The translations under genes and the position numbers were made by a program. Positions 30,610 through 39,668 of a stretch of DNA of 64,000 nucleotides are shown one piece after another. The first letter of the stretch is position 1. The number at the start of each line of letters is the position of its first letter. A model generated the notes under the pieces. The model saw only the letters and a program-made list of their open reading frames with translations, was not told the DNA's origin and ran no database searches. Location of the stretch: positions 152,028-216,027 of the forward strand of contig JARLGX010000008.1 of the NCBI GenBank assembly GCA_031292575.1. Direction: 5' to 3'. This DNA comes from Paludibacter sp. (GTDB lineage: Bacteria; Bacteroidota; Bacteroidia; Bacteroidales; Paludibacteraceae).

Positions 30610-33246
30610 ATGTTCAAAAGGATTGTTTTGGTTTTCTTTTCCATTTTTTGCATAAGTTTATCCACTTATGGAGTCGATGCATGGATTAGAATTAACCAAT
30701 TGGGGTACCTTCCAAACTCTCTGAAAAGAGCCGTTCTCATTAGCGAATCTCCCCTTACTATCAAAGATTTCACTCTCTATGATGCCCTTACAAATCAGGA
30801 ACTTGGAACTTTCAAAACAGTTACTTCACGAGGTGAATTTGAAAACTTTAACAGCACTTACATCCTTGATTTTTCATCGTTTAAGCATCAGGGTGCATTT
30901 TATATTTTAGCAGGGTCAGTATACTCACCAACCATTTACATCAATAAATATATTTACACAGGTACTGCCGATTTTTTATTGAATTACATTAGAATGCAAC
31001 GTAACGGATATGACCCTGACCTTAAGCCGGATGATCATCAACTCAACACGTATGAAGCAACAGGTGAAAATATTAGTGAACCAGCAGAACCTGAAAAAAC
31101 CGAGAACCAGATAGACTTTTCTTCTATTTACAAAAAAAACAGGCATAAAAGCAGGTATTCAAAAAAAACTGAAGAGATTGAATTTCCGAAAACTCCCGAA
31201 TTCAAATATGTGGATGTACGCGGCGGTTGGCATGATGCGAATAATTTTGCACAATACGGTATTACCTCATCTACTGCAACTTACCAACTCCTTTTTGCAT
31301 ATCAAATGAATCCTACTTCCTTTGCTGATAAGTACGATGCAAAGGGTTATAATACCCCAAATGGAATTCCGGATATATTGGACGAAGCAAAATGGGGATT
31401 GGATTGGCTACTAAAAATGTATCCTGAAAAAGATGTATTGTATCATCAAATTGGAGATGACACTGAAGAAAGCGATATTGATGACAATCAGGGAACAGAA
31501 CGCCCGGTTTACCTGGCAACAGGAAGACCTCAGGGCACAAATACAATCAAAAATCAATCTACCGGAATTGCTTCCATTGCTGGTAAATACTCTTCAGCCT
31601 TTAGTTTAGGTGCTGACTTAATGAGTAAATATTATCCTGCCTATGCCGATAGCCTGAAAGAAAAATCGATTGAGGCGTACGAATTTGGAAAAGAAAACCC
31701 TGGAGCTTGTCAGTCAGTACCCGCGAAAACAACTGATTATTACAAAGAAGAAAACTGGTCGGACGATATGGAACTTGCCGCGGCACAACTTTATCATTTG
31801 ACGTATGATGGTAATTTTCTTAAAGATGCTGTAGAATTTGGTCGTAAAGAACCTATATCACCCTGGATGTGTTCAGATTCGGCGCGCCTTTACCAATGGT
31901 ATCCATTCATAAACTTTGGTCATTATGTTCTTGCTAATGTAGAAAATCCTGTTTACCACAAAGAGTTTTTGCAAGATATGCTTGATGGAATTCACCGGAT
32001 GAGCATTGCAGCAGCCGATAATCCATTTAACGTAGGCGTACCAATGATTTGGGGATCAAACAGCATGGTAACAGCTTTGGCAACCCAGTGCCGACTGTAC
32101 CGCACATTGACTAATGACTCCACTTATTTAAACTTAGAAACATCGCTGGTGGACTGGCTGTTGGGCTGTAACCCATGGGGCACAAGTATGATAATTGGTA
32201 TGCCGGAAGATGGAATATTCCCCACTGACCCTCATGCAGATTTGTCGCATTACATACATATCCCGCTTTCGGGAGGAATGATAAATGGTCCGGTAAGCAG
32301 CATTGTTTTTAAAAACGCCAAAGGCATTAAACTTACAAAAGAGGATAAATACGATCAATTACAATCAGACTGGGCTGTTTACCACGATGATTATGCAGAT
32401 TATGATACAAATGAACCTACAATTGACGGGACAGCCGAGTTAACTTACTTGCTTTCAAGCAAACAAACCGAAGAGTCACCTGACAGTTCGCCCGATGCCA
32501 ACCAGTATACTTATGGCGCCATAACTCAGACTGACAAAACTAAAAAACAAATTTCGCTTGTTTTCGTGGGTGACGAATTTAGCGATGAGGCTAAAGCGAT
32601 ACTCAATACACTTGAAAAACTCAAAATAAAGGCATCTTTCTTTTTTACAGGACGATTTTATAGAGATCCTAAAAACAAGCAAATAATAAACGAGTTACAA
32701 AAAGAAAAATTCTATTTAGGCGCTCACTCCGACAAGAATACGCTTTACTGCTCATTACAAAACCGTGATTCAATGTTGATTCACAAACCTGATTTTATGA
32801 ATGACTTAAAAGCAAACTTTATGGAAATGGAAAAATTTGGCATAACAAAAGATAAAGCGCCATTTTTTATTCCACCCAAGGAATGGTATAACGAAAAAAT
32901 AAGCCAATGGTGCAAAGAAATTGGACTGCAACTTGTTAGCTATACTCCTGAGACGCTTTCATACGCCGATATAACTACACCCGACATGCGGGACAAATAC
33001 TTCTCAAGCAACGAGATTTCCAATAGAATTTTAGAAATTGAATCGAAACAAGGCCTTAATGGCTCAATATTATTATTTCATGTTGGTGCCGATAAACGCA
33101 GAAAAGACAAGTTTTACACTCATTTAGAGCCACTATTGATGGAATTAACAAAATTGGGATATGAATTTTCTGATTTATATGAATCCACTAATATCATTGA
33201 TAAAAAGGTAGTTGTGATTGAAAAAAATAAAAAAAGGAAGAACTAA
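30610..33246 (+). CDS. GH9 glycoside hydrolase fused to a degenerate polysaccharide-deacetylase domain
   Basis: Secreted GH9 enzyme, probably acting on a beta-linked glucan or other beta-glycan. The ATG at 30610 starts the signal peptide MFKRIVLVFFSIFCISLSTYG; a TTG three codons upstream is less likely given the 15-nt leader. Residue numbers here count from that TTG. An N-terminal Ig-like domain (WIRINQLGYLPNSLKRAVLI) leads to the GH9 barrel: DVRGGWHDANNF (205-216) with the catalytic Asp pair region, GIPDILDEAKWGLDWLLKM, LLGCNPWGTSMIIG, and the acid Glu605 in DTNEPTIDGTAEL. From about 645 a NodB/CE4-like domain follows (QISLVFVGDEF, KASFFFTGRFY). Its metal motifs are incomplete: His709 in GAHSDKN lacks the second His. 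Confidence 0.85.
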   Translation: MFKRIVLVFFSIFCISLSTYGVDAWIRINQLGYLPNSLKRAVLISESPLTIKDFTLYDALTNQELGTFKTVTSRGEFENFNSTYILDFSSFKHQGAFYILAGSVYSPTIYINKYIYTGTADFLLNYIRMQRNGYDPDLKPDDHQLNTYEATGENISEPAEPEKTENQIDFSSIYKKNRHKSRYSKKTEEIEFPKTPEFKYVDVRGGWHDANNFAQYGITSSTATYQLLFAYQMNPTSFADKYDAKGYNTPNGIPDILDEAKWGLDWLLKMYPEKDVLYHQIGDDTEESDIDDNQGTERPVYLATGRPQGTNTIKNQSTGIASIAGKYSSAFSLGADLMSKYYPAYADSLKEKSIEAYEFGKENPGACQSVPAKTTDYYKEENWSDDMELAAAQLYHLTYDGNFLKDAVEFGRKEPISPWMCSDSARLYQWYPFINFGHYVLANVENPVYHKEFLQDMLDGIHRMSIAAADNPFNVGVPMIWGSNSMVTALATQCRLYRTLTNDSTYLNLETSLVDWLLGCNPWGTSMIIGMPEDGIFPTDPHADLSHYIHIPLSGGMINGPVSSIVFKNAKGIKLTKEDKYDQLQSDWAVYHDDYADYDTNEPTIDGTAELTYLLSSKQTEESPDSSPDANQYTYGAITQTDKTKKQISLVFVGDEFSDEAKAILNTLEKLKIKASFFFTGRFYRDPKNKQIINELQKEKFYLGAHSDKNTLYCSLQNRDSMLIHKPDFMNDLKANFMEMEKFGITKDKAPFFIPPKEWYNEKISQWCKEIGLQLVSYTPETLSYADITTPDMRDKYFSSNEISNRILEIESKQGLNGSILLFHVGADKRRKDKFYTHLEPLLMELTKLGYEFSDLYESTNIIDKKVVVIEKNKKRKN

Positions 33247-33262
33247 GTTGTTCTTCCTTTTT
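33231..33262 (+). terminator. Terminator overlapping the end of the GH9 gene
   Basis: 13-bp stem (33231-33243 with 33250-33262), loop of 6 nt, T-run inside the 3' arm. Its left arm includes the last codons and the stop. Confidence 0.65.
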
Positions 33263-33278
33263 AGTGCATTTTAATAAG

Positions 33279-33353
33279 GGTGGAGGACGGGTCTCGAACC
33301 CGCGACCTTCTGAACCACAATCAGACGCTCTAACCAACTGAGCTACGACCACC
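33279..33353 (-). tRNA. tRNA-His (GTG)
   Basis: Cloverleaf on the minus strand: D-arm GCTCAGTTGGTTAGAGC, anticodon stem-loop TCTGA-TTGTGGT-TCAGA with anticodon GTG, T-arm GCGGG-TTCGAGA-CCCGT. The extra G-1 (33353) and C73 (33279) identity pair of tRNA-His is present. CCA is not encoded. The acceptor stem has two adjacent mismatches, T5-T68 and C6-C67, which is abnormal for a functional tRNA; other parts are regular. Confidence 0.88.
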
Positions 33354-33467
33354 ATGTTTTGCGAGTGCAAAGATAATACAGCAATTGAATTTGTGCAACT
33401 ATTTTTTTTAAAAATTCAAGCTATTCTTTTAATACTTTAATAACCAACGAATAAAGACCAGAACTAA

Positions 33468-34154
33468 ATGAAATATTATATTTCAAATCCTGAATTAGAC
33501 AAACAAATAGCCGAAATTCGTGTAAAAGTCCGTCTTTCGATGAATGGAATTGTATCCGAAAAAATGGCTCAAAACGGAATTAACTATAAAAAAAACTACG
33601 GAGTTTCCATTCCAAGAATTAGAGAAATTGCAAAATTATATCCTCAAAATCATGATTTGGCTCAACGATTATGGAATCTCCAAACACGAGAGACCATGAT
33701 TTTAGCCACCTTGCTTGAGCCTATAGATAAATTTACATTCCAACATGCACAAGAATGGGTAGATAGTTTCAATCAAATAGAAATTGTAGAACAAGCCTGC
33801 ATGAATCTTTTTTCAAAACTCCCGTATGCAACGAATCTTTGCACAAATTGGATACATCAGGACAAAAAATGGAGGCAAATTACCGGATTTATTTTAGCTG
33901 CACGAGTGTATGAAAAGTTAGATCAGGATGAAATAAATGACATCATTAAAGTGGCTCTGACAGTTTCTGAAAATGCAGAATTTCATCTCTATAAAGCCAT
34001 AGCACTTTGTTTAAGCCGATTTTGCCGTGTAAACAAAAATATAGCACAATACATTCTAAATGAAATTAAAGCATTCAAGCAAACACCCACAGCAGGACAA
34101 AAATTGATTTTGGATGAAGTGACGCAGGAAATATTATTTTTAAATATTTTATAG
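33468..34154 (+). CDS. AlkD-like DNA alkylation repair protein
   Basis: HEAT-like repeat protein of the AlkC/AlkD family; the studied members are DNA glycosylases that remove N3- and N7-alkylpurines without flipping the base. 228 all-helical residues with the family signatures KNYGVSIPRIREIAK, LWNLQTRETMILATLL and KKWRQITGFILAA. It lies 114 bp after the tRNA-His gene on the other strand and is followed by the Fur-family gene, which has its own promoter box. Enzymatic activity is inferred from the family only. Confidence 0.82.
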   Translation: MKYYISNPELDKQIAEIRVKVRLSMNGIVSEKMAQNGINYKKNYGVSIPRIREIAKLYPQNHDLAQRLWNLQTRETMILATLLEPIDKFTFQHAQEWVDSFNQIEIVEQACMNLFSKLPYATNLCTNWIHQDKKWRQITGFILAARVYEKLDQDEINDIIKVALTVSENAEFHLYKAIALCLSRFCRVNKNIAQYILNEIKAFKQTPTAGQKLILDEVTQEILFLNIL

Positions 34155-34175
34155 TAAGAAGTAATGTAAAAGTTG

Positions 34176-34183
34176 TACTTTTG
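34176..34183 (+). promoter_or_regulatory. -7 box of the Fur-family gene
   Basis: TACTTTTG, perfect TAnnTTTG, 18 bp before the ATG at 34202, so the leader is only about 10 nt. No -33 match. Confidence 0.5.
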
Positions 34184-34201
34184 TTGGTCACATTTTATTA
34201 A

Positions 34202-34657
34202 ATGAAAGAAGATAACTCATACGAATCCATAAAAGAGATTTTCACTGAATATCTCAAAAAACACAAACACCGGAAAACACCGGAACGCTATGCTATTTTG
34301 GAGCGCATTTACTCGTATGAAGGTCATTTCAATGCCGACATTTTATATAATTTAATGGAGGCAGAATATCGTGTCAGTTTAGCCACTGTTTATAACACAC
34401 TCGAACTATTGCTGGAATGTAAGCTGATAATTAAACACCAACTTGGAGGTCAATTTGCTCAATATGAAAAAACGTTTGGTAACAATACCCATCATCATTT
34501 GATTTGTACAAACTGTGGTAAAGTAAGGGAATTTACTGACAAACAATTGAGAATTTCCATCCAAAGCAGAAAATTTGCCCATTTTCAAACTTCCCATTAT
34601 TCATTGTATTTATATGGCCTTTGCCACAAATGCAAATTGGAACTTAAAAATGGATAA
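34202..34657 (+). CDS. fur: Fur/PerR-family metal-dependent repressor
   Basis: Winged-helix dimeric repressor that senses iron, zinc or peroxide. The DNA-binding half contains RKTPERYAILERIYSYEGHF and the recognition helix VSLATVYNTLELLLEC; the dimerisation half has the regulatory His cluster THHHLIC and the structural-zinc Cys pairs CTNC and CHKC. 151 residues is typical. Which metal it senses cannot be decided: the spacing fits Fur or PerR. It lies 128 bp upstream of purA. Confidence 0.88.
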   Translation: MKEDNSYESIKEIFTEYLKKHKHRKTPERYAILERIYSYEGHFNADILYNLMEAEYRVSLATVYNTLELLLECKLIIKHQLGGQFAQYEKTFGNNTHHHLICTNCGKVREFTDKQLRISIQSRKFAHFQTSHYSLYLYGLCHKCKLELKNG

Positions 34658-34785
34658 AAAGAAATAAATCTCGAAAAAAGGTTAATTCAATAATATATTA
34701 AAATAAAGAAAATGAGTCAAATGAGTTAAGTTTCAAAAACAAACAACTTATTTTCAAGTAAAAGTATAAAAAACAAATATAACGC

Positions 34786-36054
34786 ATGAAAGTTGATGTT
34801 TTATTAGGCCTCCAGTGGGGAGATGAAGGAAAAGGCAAAGTAGTTGACGTACTAACCCCGAATTACGATCTTATAACGCGTTTTCAAGGTGGTCCAAATG
34901 CCGGTCATACGTTGGAATTTGAAGGTAAAAAATTTATCCTGCGCTCTGTACCTTCCGGCATATTTCAAGGTGATAAAATTAACGTTATTGGAAACGGTGT
35001 GGTTCTCGATCCGGCTTTGTTTAAAGCAGAAATTGACGCACTGGAAAAAACCGGTCACCCATTGACAGAACGATTAAAAATTTCTAAAAAAGCTCATTTA
35101 ATACTTCCAACACACCGCTTACTTGACACAGCCTATGAATTGTCCAAAGGCAGTGGAAAAATAGGAACAACCGGAAAAGGAATTGGACCTACATATACCG
35201 ATAAAGTAAGCCGAAACGGAGTTCGCGTGGGTGATATACTTCATAACTTTGAAGAAAAATACAACGCGGCAATTGCCCGTCACAAAGAGATTCTAAGCCA
35301 ATACGATTTTGAGTACGATTTACCCGAACTTGAAAAAGCATGGTTTGAAGGAATTGAATGTATTAAACGTTTTGAACTAATAGATAGTGAGCATTTTATA
35401 AACAATGCTTTAAAAACAGGCAAAAAAATACTGGCCGAAGGAGCTCAGGGAACTATGCTCGATATTGATTTTGGCTCATACCCTTTCGTTACTTCTTCCA
35501 ACACCATTTGTGCCGGAGCTTGCACCGGACTTGGCGTGGCTCCACGTAATATCGGAGAAGTTTACGGAATTTTTAAAGCTTATTGTACTAGAGTTGGAAG
35601 TGGTCCATTTCCTACGGAACTATTTGACGAAACAGGTGATACAATGCGTAAAATCGGATACGAATTTGGTTCGGTTACTGGTCGTCCACGCCGATGTGGT
35701 TGGATTGATTTGGTAGCTCTTAAGTACGCTGTCATGATAAATGGTGTAACACAACTCATTATGATGAAAAGTGATGTAATGGATGGTTTTGAAACTATAA
35801 AAGCATGTGTAGGTTATAAAATTGACGGACAGGAAGTGGAGCAATTCCCTTACGACCTGAATGATGGAGCCGAACCAATATTTGCAGAACTTCAGGGTTG
35901 GAAAACTGACATGACAAAGATGCAAAGCGAAGACGAATTTCCCGAAGAATTTAACGCATATATCAGTTTCCTTGAAGAAGAATTGGAAGTCCCTATTAAA
36001 ATAGTATCGGTCGGTCCCGATCGTGACCAGACAATTCTTCGTTATCAAGAATAG
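34786..36054 (+). CDS. purA: Adenylosuccinate synthase
   Basis: Joins IMP and aspartate with GTP hydrolysis, the first committed step of AMP synthesis. The N-terminal phosphate loop LLGLQWGDEGKGKVVD holds the catalytic Asp and Lys; further hallmarks are GPNAGHTL, GTTGKGIGPTYTDK, GAQGTMLDIDFGSYP, TVTGRPRRCGW-like VTGRPRRCGWIDLVA and the C-terminal SVGPDRDQTI. 422 residues is the family length. It has no consensus promoter directly upstream and may be read from the Fur-family gene. Confidence 0.97.
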   Translation: MKVDVLLGLQWGDEGKGKVVDVLTPNYDLITRFQGGPNAGHTLEFEGKKFILRSVPSGIFQGDKINVIGNGVVLDPALFKAEIDALEKTGHPLTERLKISKKAHLILPTHRLLDTAYELSKGSGKIGTTGKGIGPTYTDKVSRNGVRVGDILHNFEEKYNAAIARHKEILSQYDFEYDLPELEKAWFEGIECIKRFELIDSEHFINNALKTGKKILAEGAQGTMLDIDFGSYPFVTSSNTICAGACTGLGVAPRNIGEVYGIFKAYCTRVGSGPFPTELFDETGDTMRKIGYEFGSVTGRPRRCGWIDLVALKYAVMINGVTQLIMMKSDVMDGFETIKACVGYKIDGQEVEQFPYDLNDGAEPIFAELQGWKTDMTKMQSEDEFPEEFNAYISFLEEELEVPIKIVSVGPDRDQTILRYQE

Positions 36055-36206
36055 TTGAGTAGTCAATAAGTTGAGTAAGACTCAGGATTAGAAAGAGATA
36101 AATATTTATTTATATGTAAGCTACTAATACTGTATGGTCTGCCATTTTGTCGTCTGGCAAGGATTTTGATGATAACAGATTACTAACAATTTAAAACAAA
36201 AAAACA

Positions 36207-36890
36207 ATGTTTATCGGATATATTATCTTCGGAGTAGTTGCTTTGGTCAGCTGGTTAATCCAAAGCAGCTTGAAATCAAAATTTGAACGTTATTCCAAAA
36301 TTCCTATCACCAGGGGAATGACAGGAAAAGATGTCGCTGAAAAAATGCTACGCGACAACGGAATATACGATGTGCAGGTAATATCTACAAACGGTCACCT
36401 TACCGACCATTATAATCCTGCAGATAAAACAGTTAACCTGAGCGAAAATGTGTATGCATCGAGCAGCGTGGCAGCAGCAGCAGTGGCAGCTCACGAATGC
36501 GGACATGCCGTGCAACATGCTATGGCTTATGCCCCACTGACCTTACGCACGAAACTGGTTCCAATTGTCAGCTTTGCTTCCAACTGGATGCAATGGGTAC
36601 TTTTGGCAGGAATTATATTCATTCGCTCGTTTCCGCAACTTATGCTGGCCGGAATTATACTTTTTGCTGTAACTACTTTATTTAGCTTTATCACCTTACC
36701 GGTTGAAATCAATGCAAGTGCACGGGCATTAGTATGGCTCAATACAGCCGGAATTACAAACTACGAAACACACGATCAGGCTAAAGATGCCTTAAAGACC
36801 GCGGCATATTCATACGTCATCGCGGCATTGGGTTCGCTGGCAATGCTGGTTTACTACATACTTCTCTTTATGGGTGGAAGCCGAAGATAA
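36207..36890 (+). CDS. Membrane zinc metallopeptidase, YugP type
   Basis: Integral-membrane metalloprotease of the neutral zinc metallopeptidase family (YugP-like). An N-terminal membrane segment, the zinc motif HECGH (residues 96-100, in AVAAHECGHAVQHAM), and two or three further membrane segments (WVLLAGIIFIRSFP, MLAGIILFAVTTLFSFI, VIAALGSLAMLVYYILLFM) are visible in 227 residues. The substrate is unknown. It is closed by a terminator at 36910-36943. Confidence 0.88.
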   Translation: MFIGYIIFGVVALVSWLIQSSLKSKFERYSKIPITRGMTGKDVAEKMLRDNGIYDVQVISTNGHLTDHYNPADKTVNLSENVYASSSVAAAAVAAHECGHAVQHAMAYAPLTLRTKLVPIVSFASNWMQWVLLAGIIFIRSFPQLMLAGIILFAVTTLFSFITLPVEINASARALVWLNTAGITNYETHDQAKDALKTAAYSYVIAALGSLAMLVYYILLFMGGSRR

Positions 36891-36909
36891 AAAAGTTAGA
36901 AGAAAATGG

Positions 36910-36943
36910 AAATAGGAAATAAAAAATTATTTCCTATTTTTTT
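36910..36943 (+). terminator. Terminator after the YugP-like gene
   Basis: 12-bp perfect stem (36910-36921 with 36928-36939), 6-nt loop, T-run to 36943. Confidence 0.8.
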
Positions 36944-36996
36944 GTTATTTGCGATATTTGAGTTCCACCATTCTTTTAAAATTTGGAATAATTTGC

Positions 36997-37004
36997 TACC
37001 TTTG
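36997..37004 (+). promoter_or_regulatory. -7 box of the tRNA-Arg gene
   Basis: TACCTTTG, a perfect TAnnTTTG, 13 bp before the tRNA; T-rich -33 region (TTCTTTT) without TTTG. Confidence 0.6.
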
Positions 37005-37017
37005 CATCCACAAAAAT

Positions 37018-37094
37018 GGCTCCGTAGTTCAGCTGTATAGAACGTCAGATTCCGGTTCTGAAGGTCTCGGGTTAGAATCCCGACGGGGTCACCA
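37018..37094 (+). tRNA. tRNA-Arg (CCG)
   Basis: Acceptor GGCTCCG with CGGGGTC (two G-U pairs), D-stem GTTC/GAAC, anticodon stem-loop TCAGA-TTCCGGT-TCTGA with anticodon CCG, T-stem TCGGG/CCCGA, discriminator A and an encoded CCA. Two normally invariant bases differ together: the D-loop AGCTGTATA has T instead of G19, and the T-loop TTAGAAT has A instead of C56, so the usual G19-C56 tertiary pair could be U-A. All stems pair well. Confidence 0.9.
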
Positions 37095-37100
37095 TAAGTG

Positions 37101-37137
37101 AAAACGCAATTGCCATTAATTTGGCAATTGCGTTTTT
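37101..37137. terminator. Bidirectional terminator between tRNA-Arg and phoU
   Basis: 15-bp perfect stem (37101-37115 with 37122-37136), loop TTAATT, T5 on the plus strand and A4 at the left arm, which reads as T4 on the minus strand. It ends both the tRNA transcript and the leftward pst operon. Confidence 0.85.
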
Positions 37138-37167
37138 CTATTTCTAACATGCTGATAAATATATCTT

Positions 37168-37857
37168 TTACTCATCAATATCTTTTTGATGACGTAAATC
37201 CTTACCTTCCAGTGCATAAATAGAAGCTTCGGCTATATTGGTAGCGTGATCGGCAATGCGTTCAATGTTTGAAATGATGCTGTTTAAGTGCATAAAAGTG
37301 TAAAGCAAATGTTGAGTTTCTTCTGGATATTTGCTTTTAGTAATTGTTTTCTTAATCAACTTATGATTCATTTCATCAACTACTGCATCATTTTTTATAG
37401 TCCAGATAGCTTCTTCTTTATCATTCGTTACGAACGACAAAATCGATTTGCGAACCATACTGACACTTGCAATCAACATATTTGATATTACTTCTGACAT
37501 TTTCGAATAAATGTCAACATCCTGAATTCTTGGTATGAACCGAACAATGTTCATAACCAAATCACCAACACGTTCCAGGTTGGAAATCATTTGATATACG
37601 GCCATCACCTGCCTTAGTTCTGAAGCAACAGGTTTTTGCAAAACAATAGTATCAATAATAAATTCTGAAATCTGAATTTCAAAATTATCAATCTTTTCTT
37701 CATTTGCATTTAATTCTATCAATAAATCGGCTGCAATTGCTGTCCCGTTTCCGTTGATAACTTTTTCCAATAAATCGAGTTGTTGCAACACCACCTTCGA
37801 CAAATCGTCAAATTGTGTACGTATCTGTTGCATGGCATTTTCTTTTTGCGTATTCAT
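37168..37857 (-). CDS. phoU: Phosphate-transport regulator PhoU
   Basis: Cytosolic helical protein that couples the Pst transporter to phosphate signalling and limits uptake. 229 residues form two three-helix PhoU repeats, with the metal-binding stretches ERVGDLVMNI and ERIADHATNIAE clearly present. It closes the leftward operon pstS-pstC-pstA-pstB-phoU, 69 bp after pstB. The partner PhoR/PhoB is not in the window. Confidence 0.94.
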   Translation of the reverse strand: MNTQKENAMQQIRTQFDDLSKVVLQQLDLLEKVINGNGTAIAADLLIELNANEEKIDNFEIQISEFIIDTIVLQKPVASELRQVMAVYQMISNLERVGDLVMNIVRFIPRIQDVDIYSKMSEVISNMLIASVSMVRKSILSFVTNDKEEAIWTIKNDAVVDEMNHKLIKKTITKSKYPEETQHLLYTFMHLNSIISNIERIADHATNIAEASIYALEGKDLRHQKDIDE

Positions 37858-37926
37858 ACGTAAATTTCTTATGTATAGTTATTTAAAAGTTAGTTGATTG
37901 AAATAATTTAATTTTAAATCCTAAAA

Positions 37927-38709
37927 TTAACCAAATTTACCAGTAAGATAACCTTCGGTGCGAGGGTCTTTTGGCTTTGTGAATATAGTTTTAGTATCTT
38001 CATACTCAATCAATTCACCCAGGTACATAAACATAGAATTATCTGATATACGAGCTGCTTGCGACATATTATGTGTAACTAATACAATGGTATATTGTTT
38101 TTTTAATTCTACGAGTAAATCTTCAATCTTGGCAGTTGAAACCGGATCGAGAGCCGAAGTTGGTTCATCCAGTAAAATTACATCCGGTTTGAAAGCCAAT
38201 GCCCTGGCCACACAAAGACGTTGCTGCTGGCCACCAGATAAGAATGTGCCTTTTTTATGTAAGGAATTTTTAACTTCATCCCAAAGTGTCACATCACGCA
38301 AGGAAGTTTCTACAATTTCATCACGTTCCGAACGCTTCATGTGAATTCCATTCAATTTATACCCGGCAATAACGTTTTCGTAAATACTTAAGGTTGGAAA
38401 GGGGTTTGGGCGTTGAAAAACCATTCCAATCTTCCGGCGCAATTTAATTGTAGACATATCGTAGATATTTTCGTCGTACAATTTAATTTGTCCTTTGGTA
38501 GAAATGTTGGGATAAAGTTCGTGCATGCGGTTAATTGCCCTTAAAAGAGTTGTTTTTCCACATCCCGAAGGGCCCATTATTGCTGTGATTGCATTTTTTT
38601 CAATCTTGGCACTCACATTTCTTACGGCATATTTATCTATGTCGTAGGCTATTGAGAGATCCTCGATAGATAATATTGAAGGTTTTGTTGTCGTATTAAT
38701 CTCGTTCAT
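37927..38709 (-). CDS. pstB: Phosphate ABC transporter ATP-binding protein
   Basis: ATPase of the high-affinity phosphate importer. Walker A GPSGCGKTT, signature LSGGQQQR, Walker B VILLDEPTSALDP and the switch His in VTHNMSQ are all intact. 260 residues matches PstB, and REIGMVFQRPNPFP-like KIGMVFQRPNPFP is specific for the family. 47 bp from pstA, 69 bp to phoU. Confidence 0.97.
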   Translation of the reverse strand: MNEINTTTKPSILSIEDLSIAYDIDKYAVRNVSAKIEKNAITAIMGPSGCGKTTLLRAINRMHELYPNISTKGQIKLYDENIYDMSTIKLRRKIGMVFQRPNPFPTLSIYENVIAGYKLNGIHMKRSERDEIVETSLRDVTLWDEVKNSLHKKGTFLSGGQQQRLCVARALAFKPDVILLDEPTSALDPVSTAKIEDLLVELKKQYTIVLVTHNMSQAARISDNSMFMYLGELIEYEDTKTIFTKPKDPRTEGYLTGKFG

Positions 38710-38756
38710 TTTATATATTATATCTTTTTTATGAGTTCATTTTAGTATGTGTTCGC

Positions 38757-39668
38757 TTAAAATCTTCTTTTTGCAGCAATCCATTTCGAGAGCAAGTTCA
38801 GTATCAAAACAAATCCCATCAGAAATAAGGTAGAACTCCAAATCAGATCAACCATATTGGGATCGTTATAAAACTGCCAAATAAGTAATGGAACTGCACT
38901 AACGGGTTTAGTTATATTCCAGTTGATTGCAGGATTTCCTAAAGTTGTAAGCATTAAAGGAGCTGTTTCGCCTAAAATACGTGATACCGCTAGTAGGATA
39001 CCAGTTACCAATCCACTAAAGCTTGTTGGAATAAGTACACGTAAAATAACTTTGTAATAAGGTGTACCAAGTGCAATGGCAGCCTCTTTTAATGTATCAG
39101 GAATCATTTTTAATGATTCTTCGGTAGAACGTATAATCAGAGGTAGCATCATAATGCTCAATGCCACGCTACCAGCCAGTACGGAATATCCATGCGTAAT
39201 ATGAACAACCACCCACAAGTACACAATCAAACCAACCACAATGGAAGGAACGCCCTGTAGAACATCAGTGATATCACGAATTACAGCCGCATATCTTTTT
39301 TTGCTATTCTCATAAAGATAAATTCCAATCAAAACACCAAAGGGAATAGCAATAAGCGAGGCAAGACCTACCAAATAAAGCGAACCTGTTATTCCGTTGA
39401 CTATACCTCCGGGTATCAATTGTCCACTAGACTTTGCCATCATGGCAGTAAAAGTATCAGGAGCAACCTGCGTAAAAAACGACCAGTTTATCTGATGATA
39501 TCCTTTAAGTACCATCGCACCGATGATCAAAAAAACAAAAGATATAGTGATGAGCGAGAAAAATATGACTGCAGATAAAAACAGACGGTCTTTATATTTT
39601 CTTCCTGTAAAATGATCAACAAGAACTTCTTTTTCTTTCTTTTCAATAAGTATATTAGTTTGATCCAT
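38757..39668 (-). CDS. pstA: Phosphate ABC transporter permease
   Basis: Inner-membrane permease subunit that forms the channel with PstC. Six membrane segments and the EAA loop EAAIALGTPYYKVILRVLIP, which docks on PstB. 303 residues. Its start codon overlaps the pstC stop by one base (TAATG), implying translational coupling. Confidence 0.95.
   Translation of the reverse strand: MDQTNILIEKKEKEVLVDHFTGRKYKDRLFLSAVIFFSLITISFVFLIIGAMVLKGYHQINWSFFTQVAPDTFTAMMAKSSGQLIPGGIVNGITGSLYLVGLASLIAIPFGVLIGIYLYENSKKRYAAVIRDITDVLQGVPSIVVGLIVYLWVVVHITHGYSVLAGSVALSIMMLPLIIRSTEESLKMIPDTLKEAAIALGTPYYKVILRVLIPTSFSGLVTGILLAVSRILGETAPLMLTTLGNPAINWNITKPVSAVPLLIWQFYNDPNMVDLIWSSTLFLMGFVLILNLLSKWIAAKRRF

Noticed and set aside
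35620-36066. 148-codon frame antisense to purA
   Set aside because: Shadow of purA; no start context and composition typical of a reversed coding strand.
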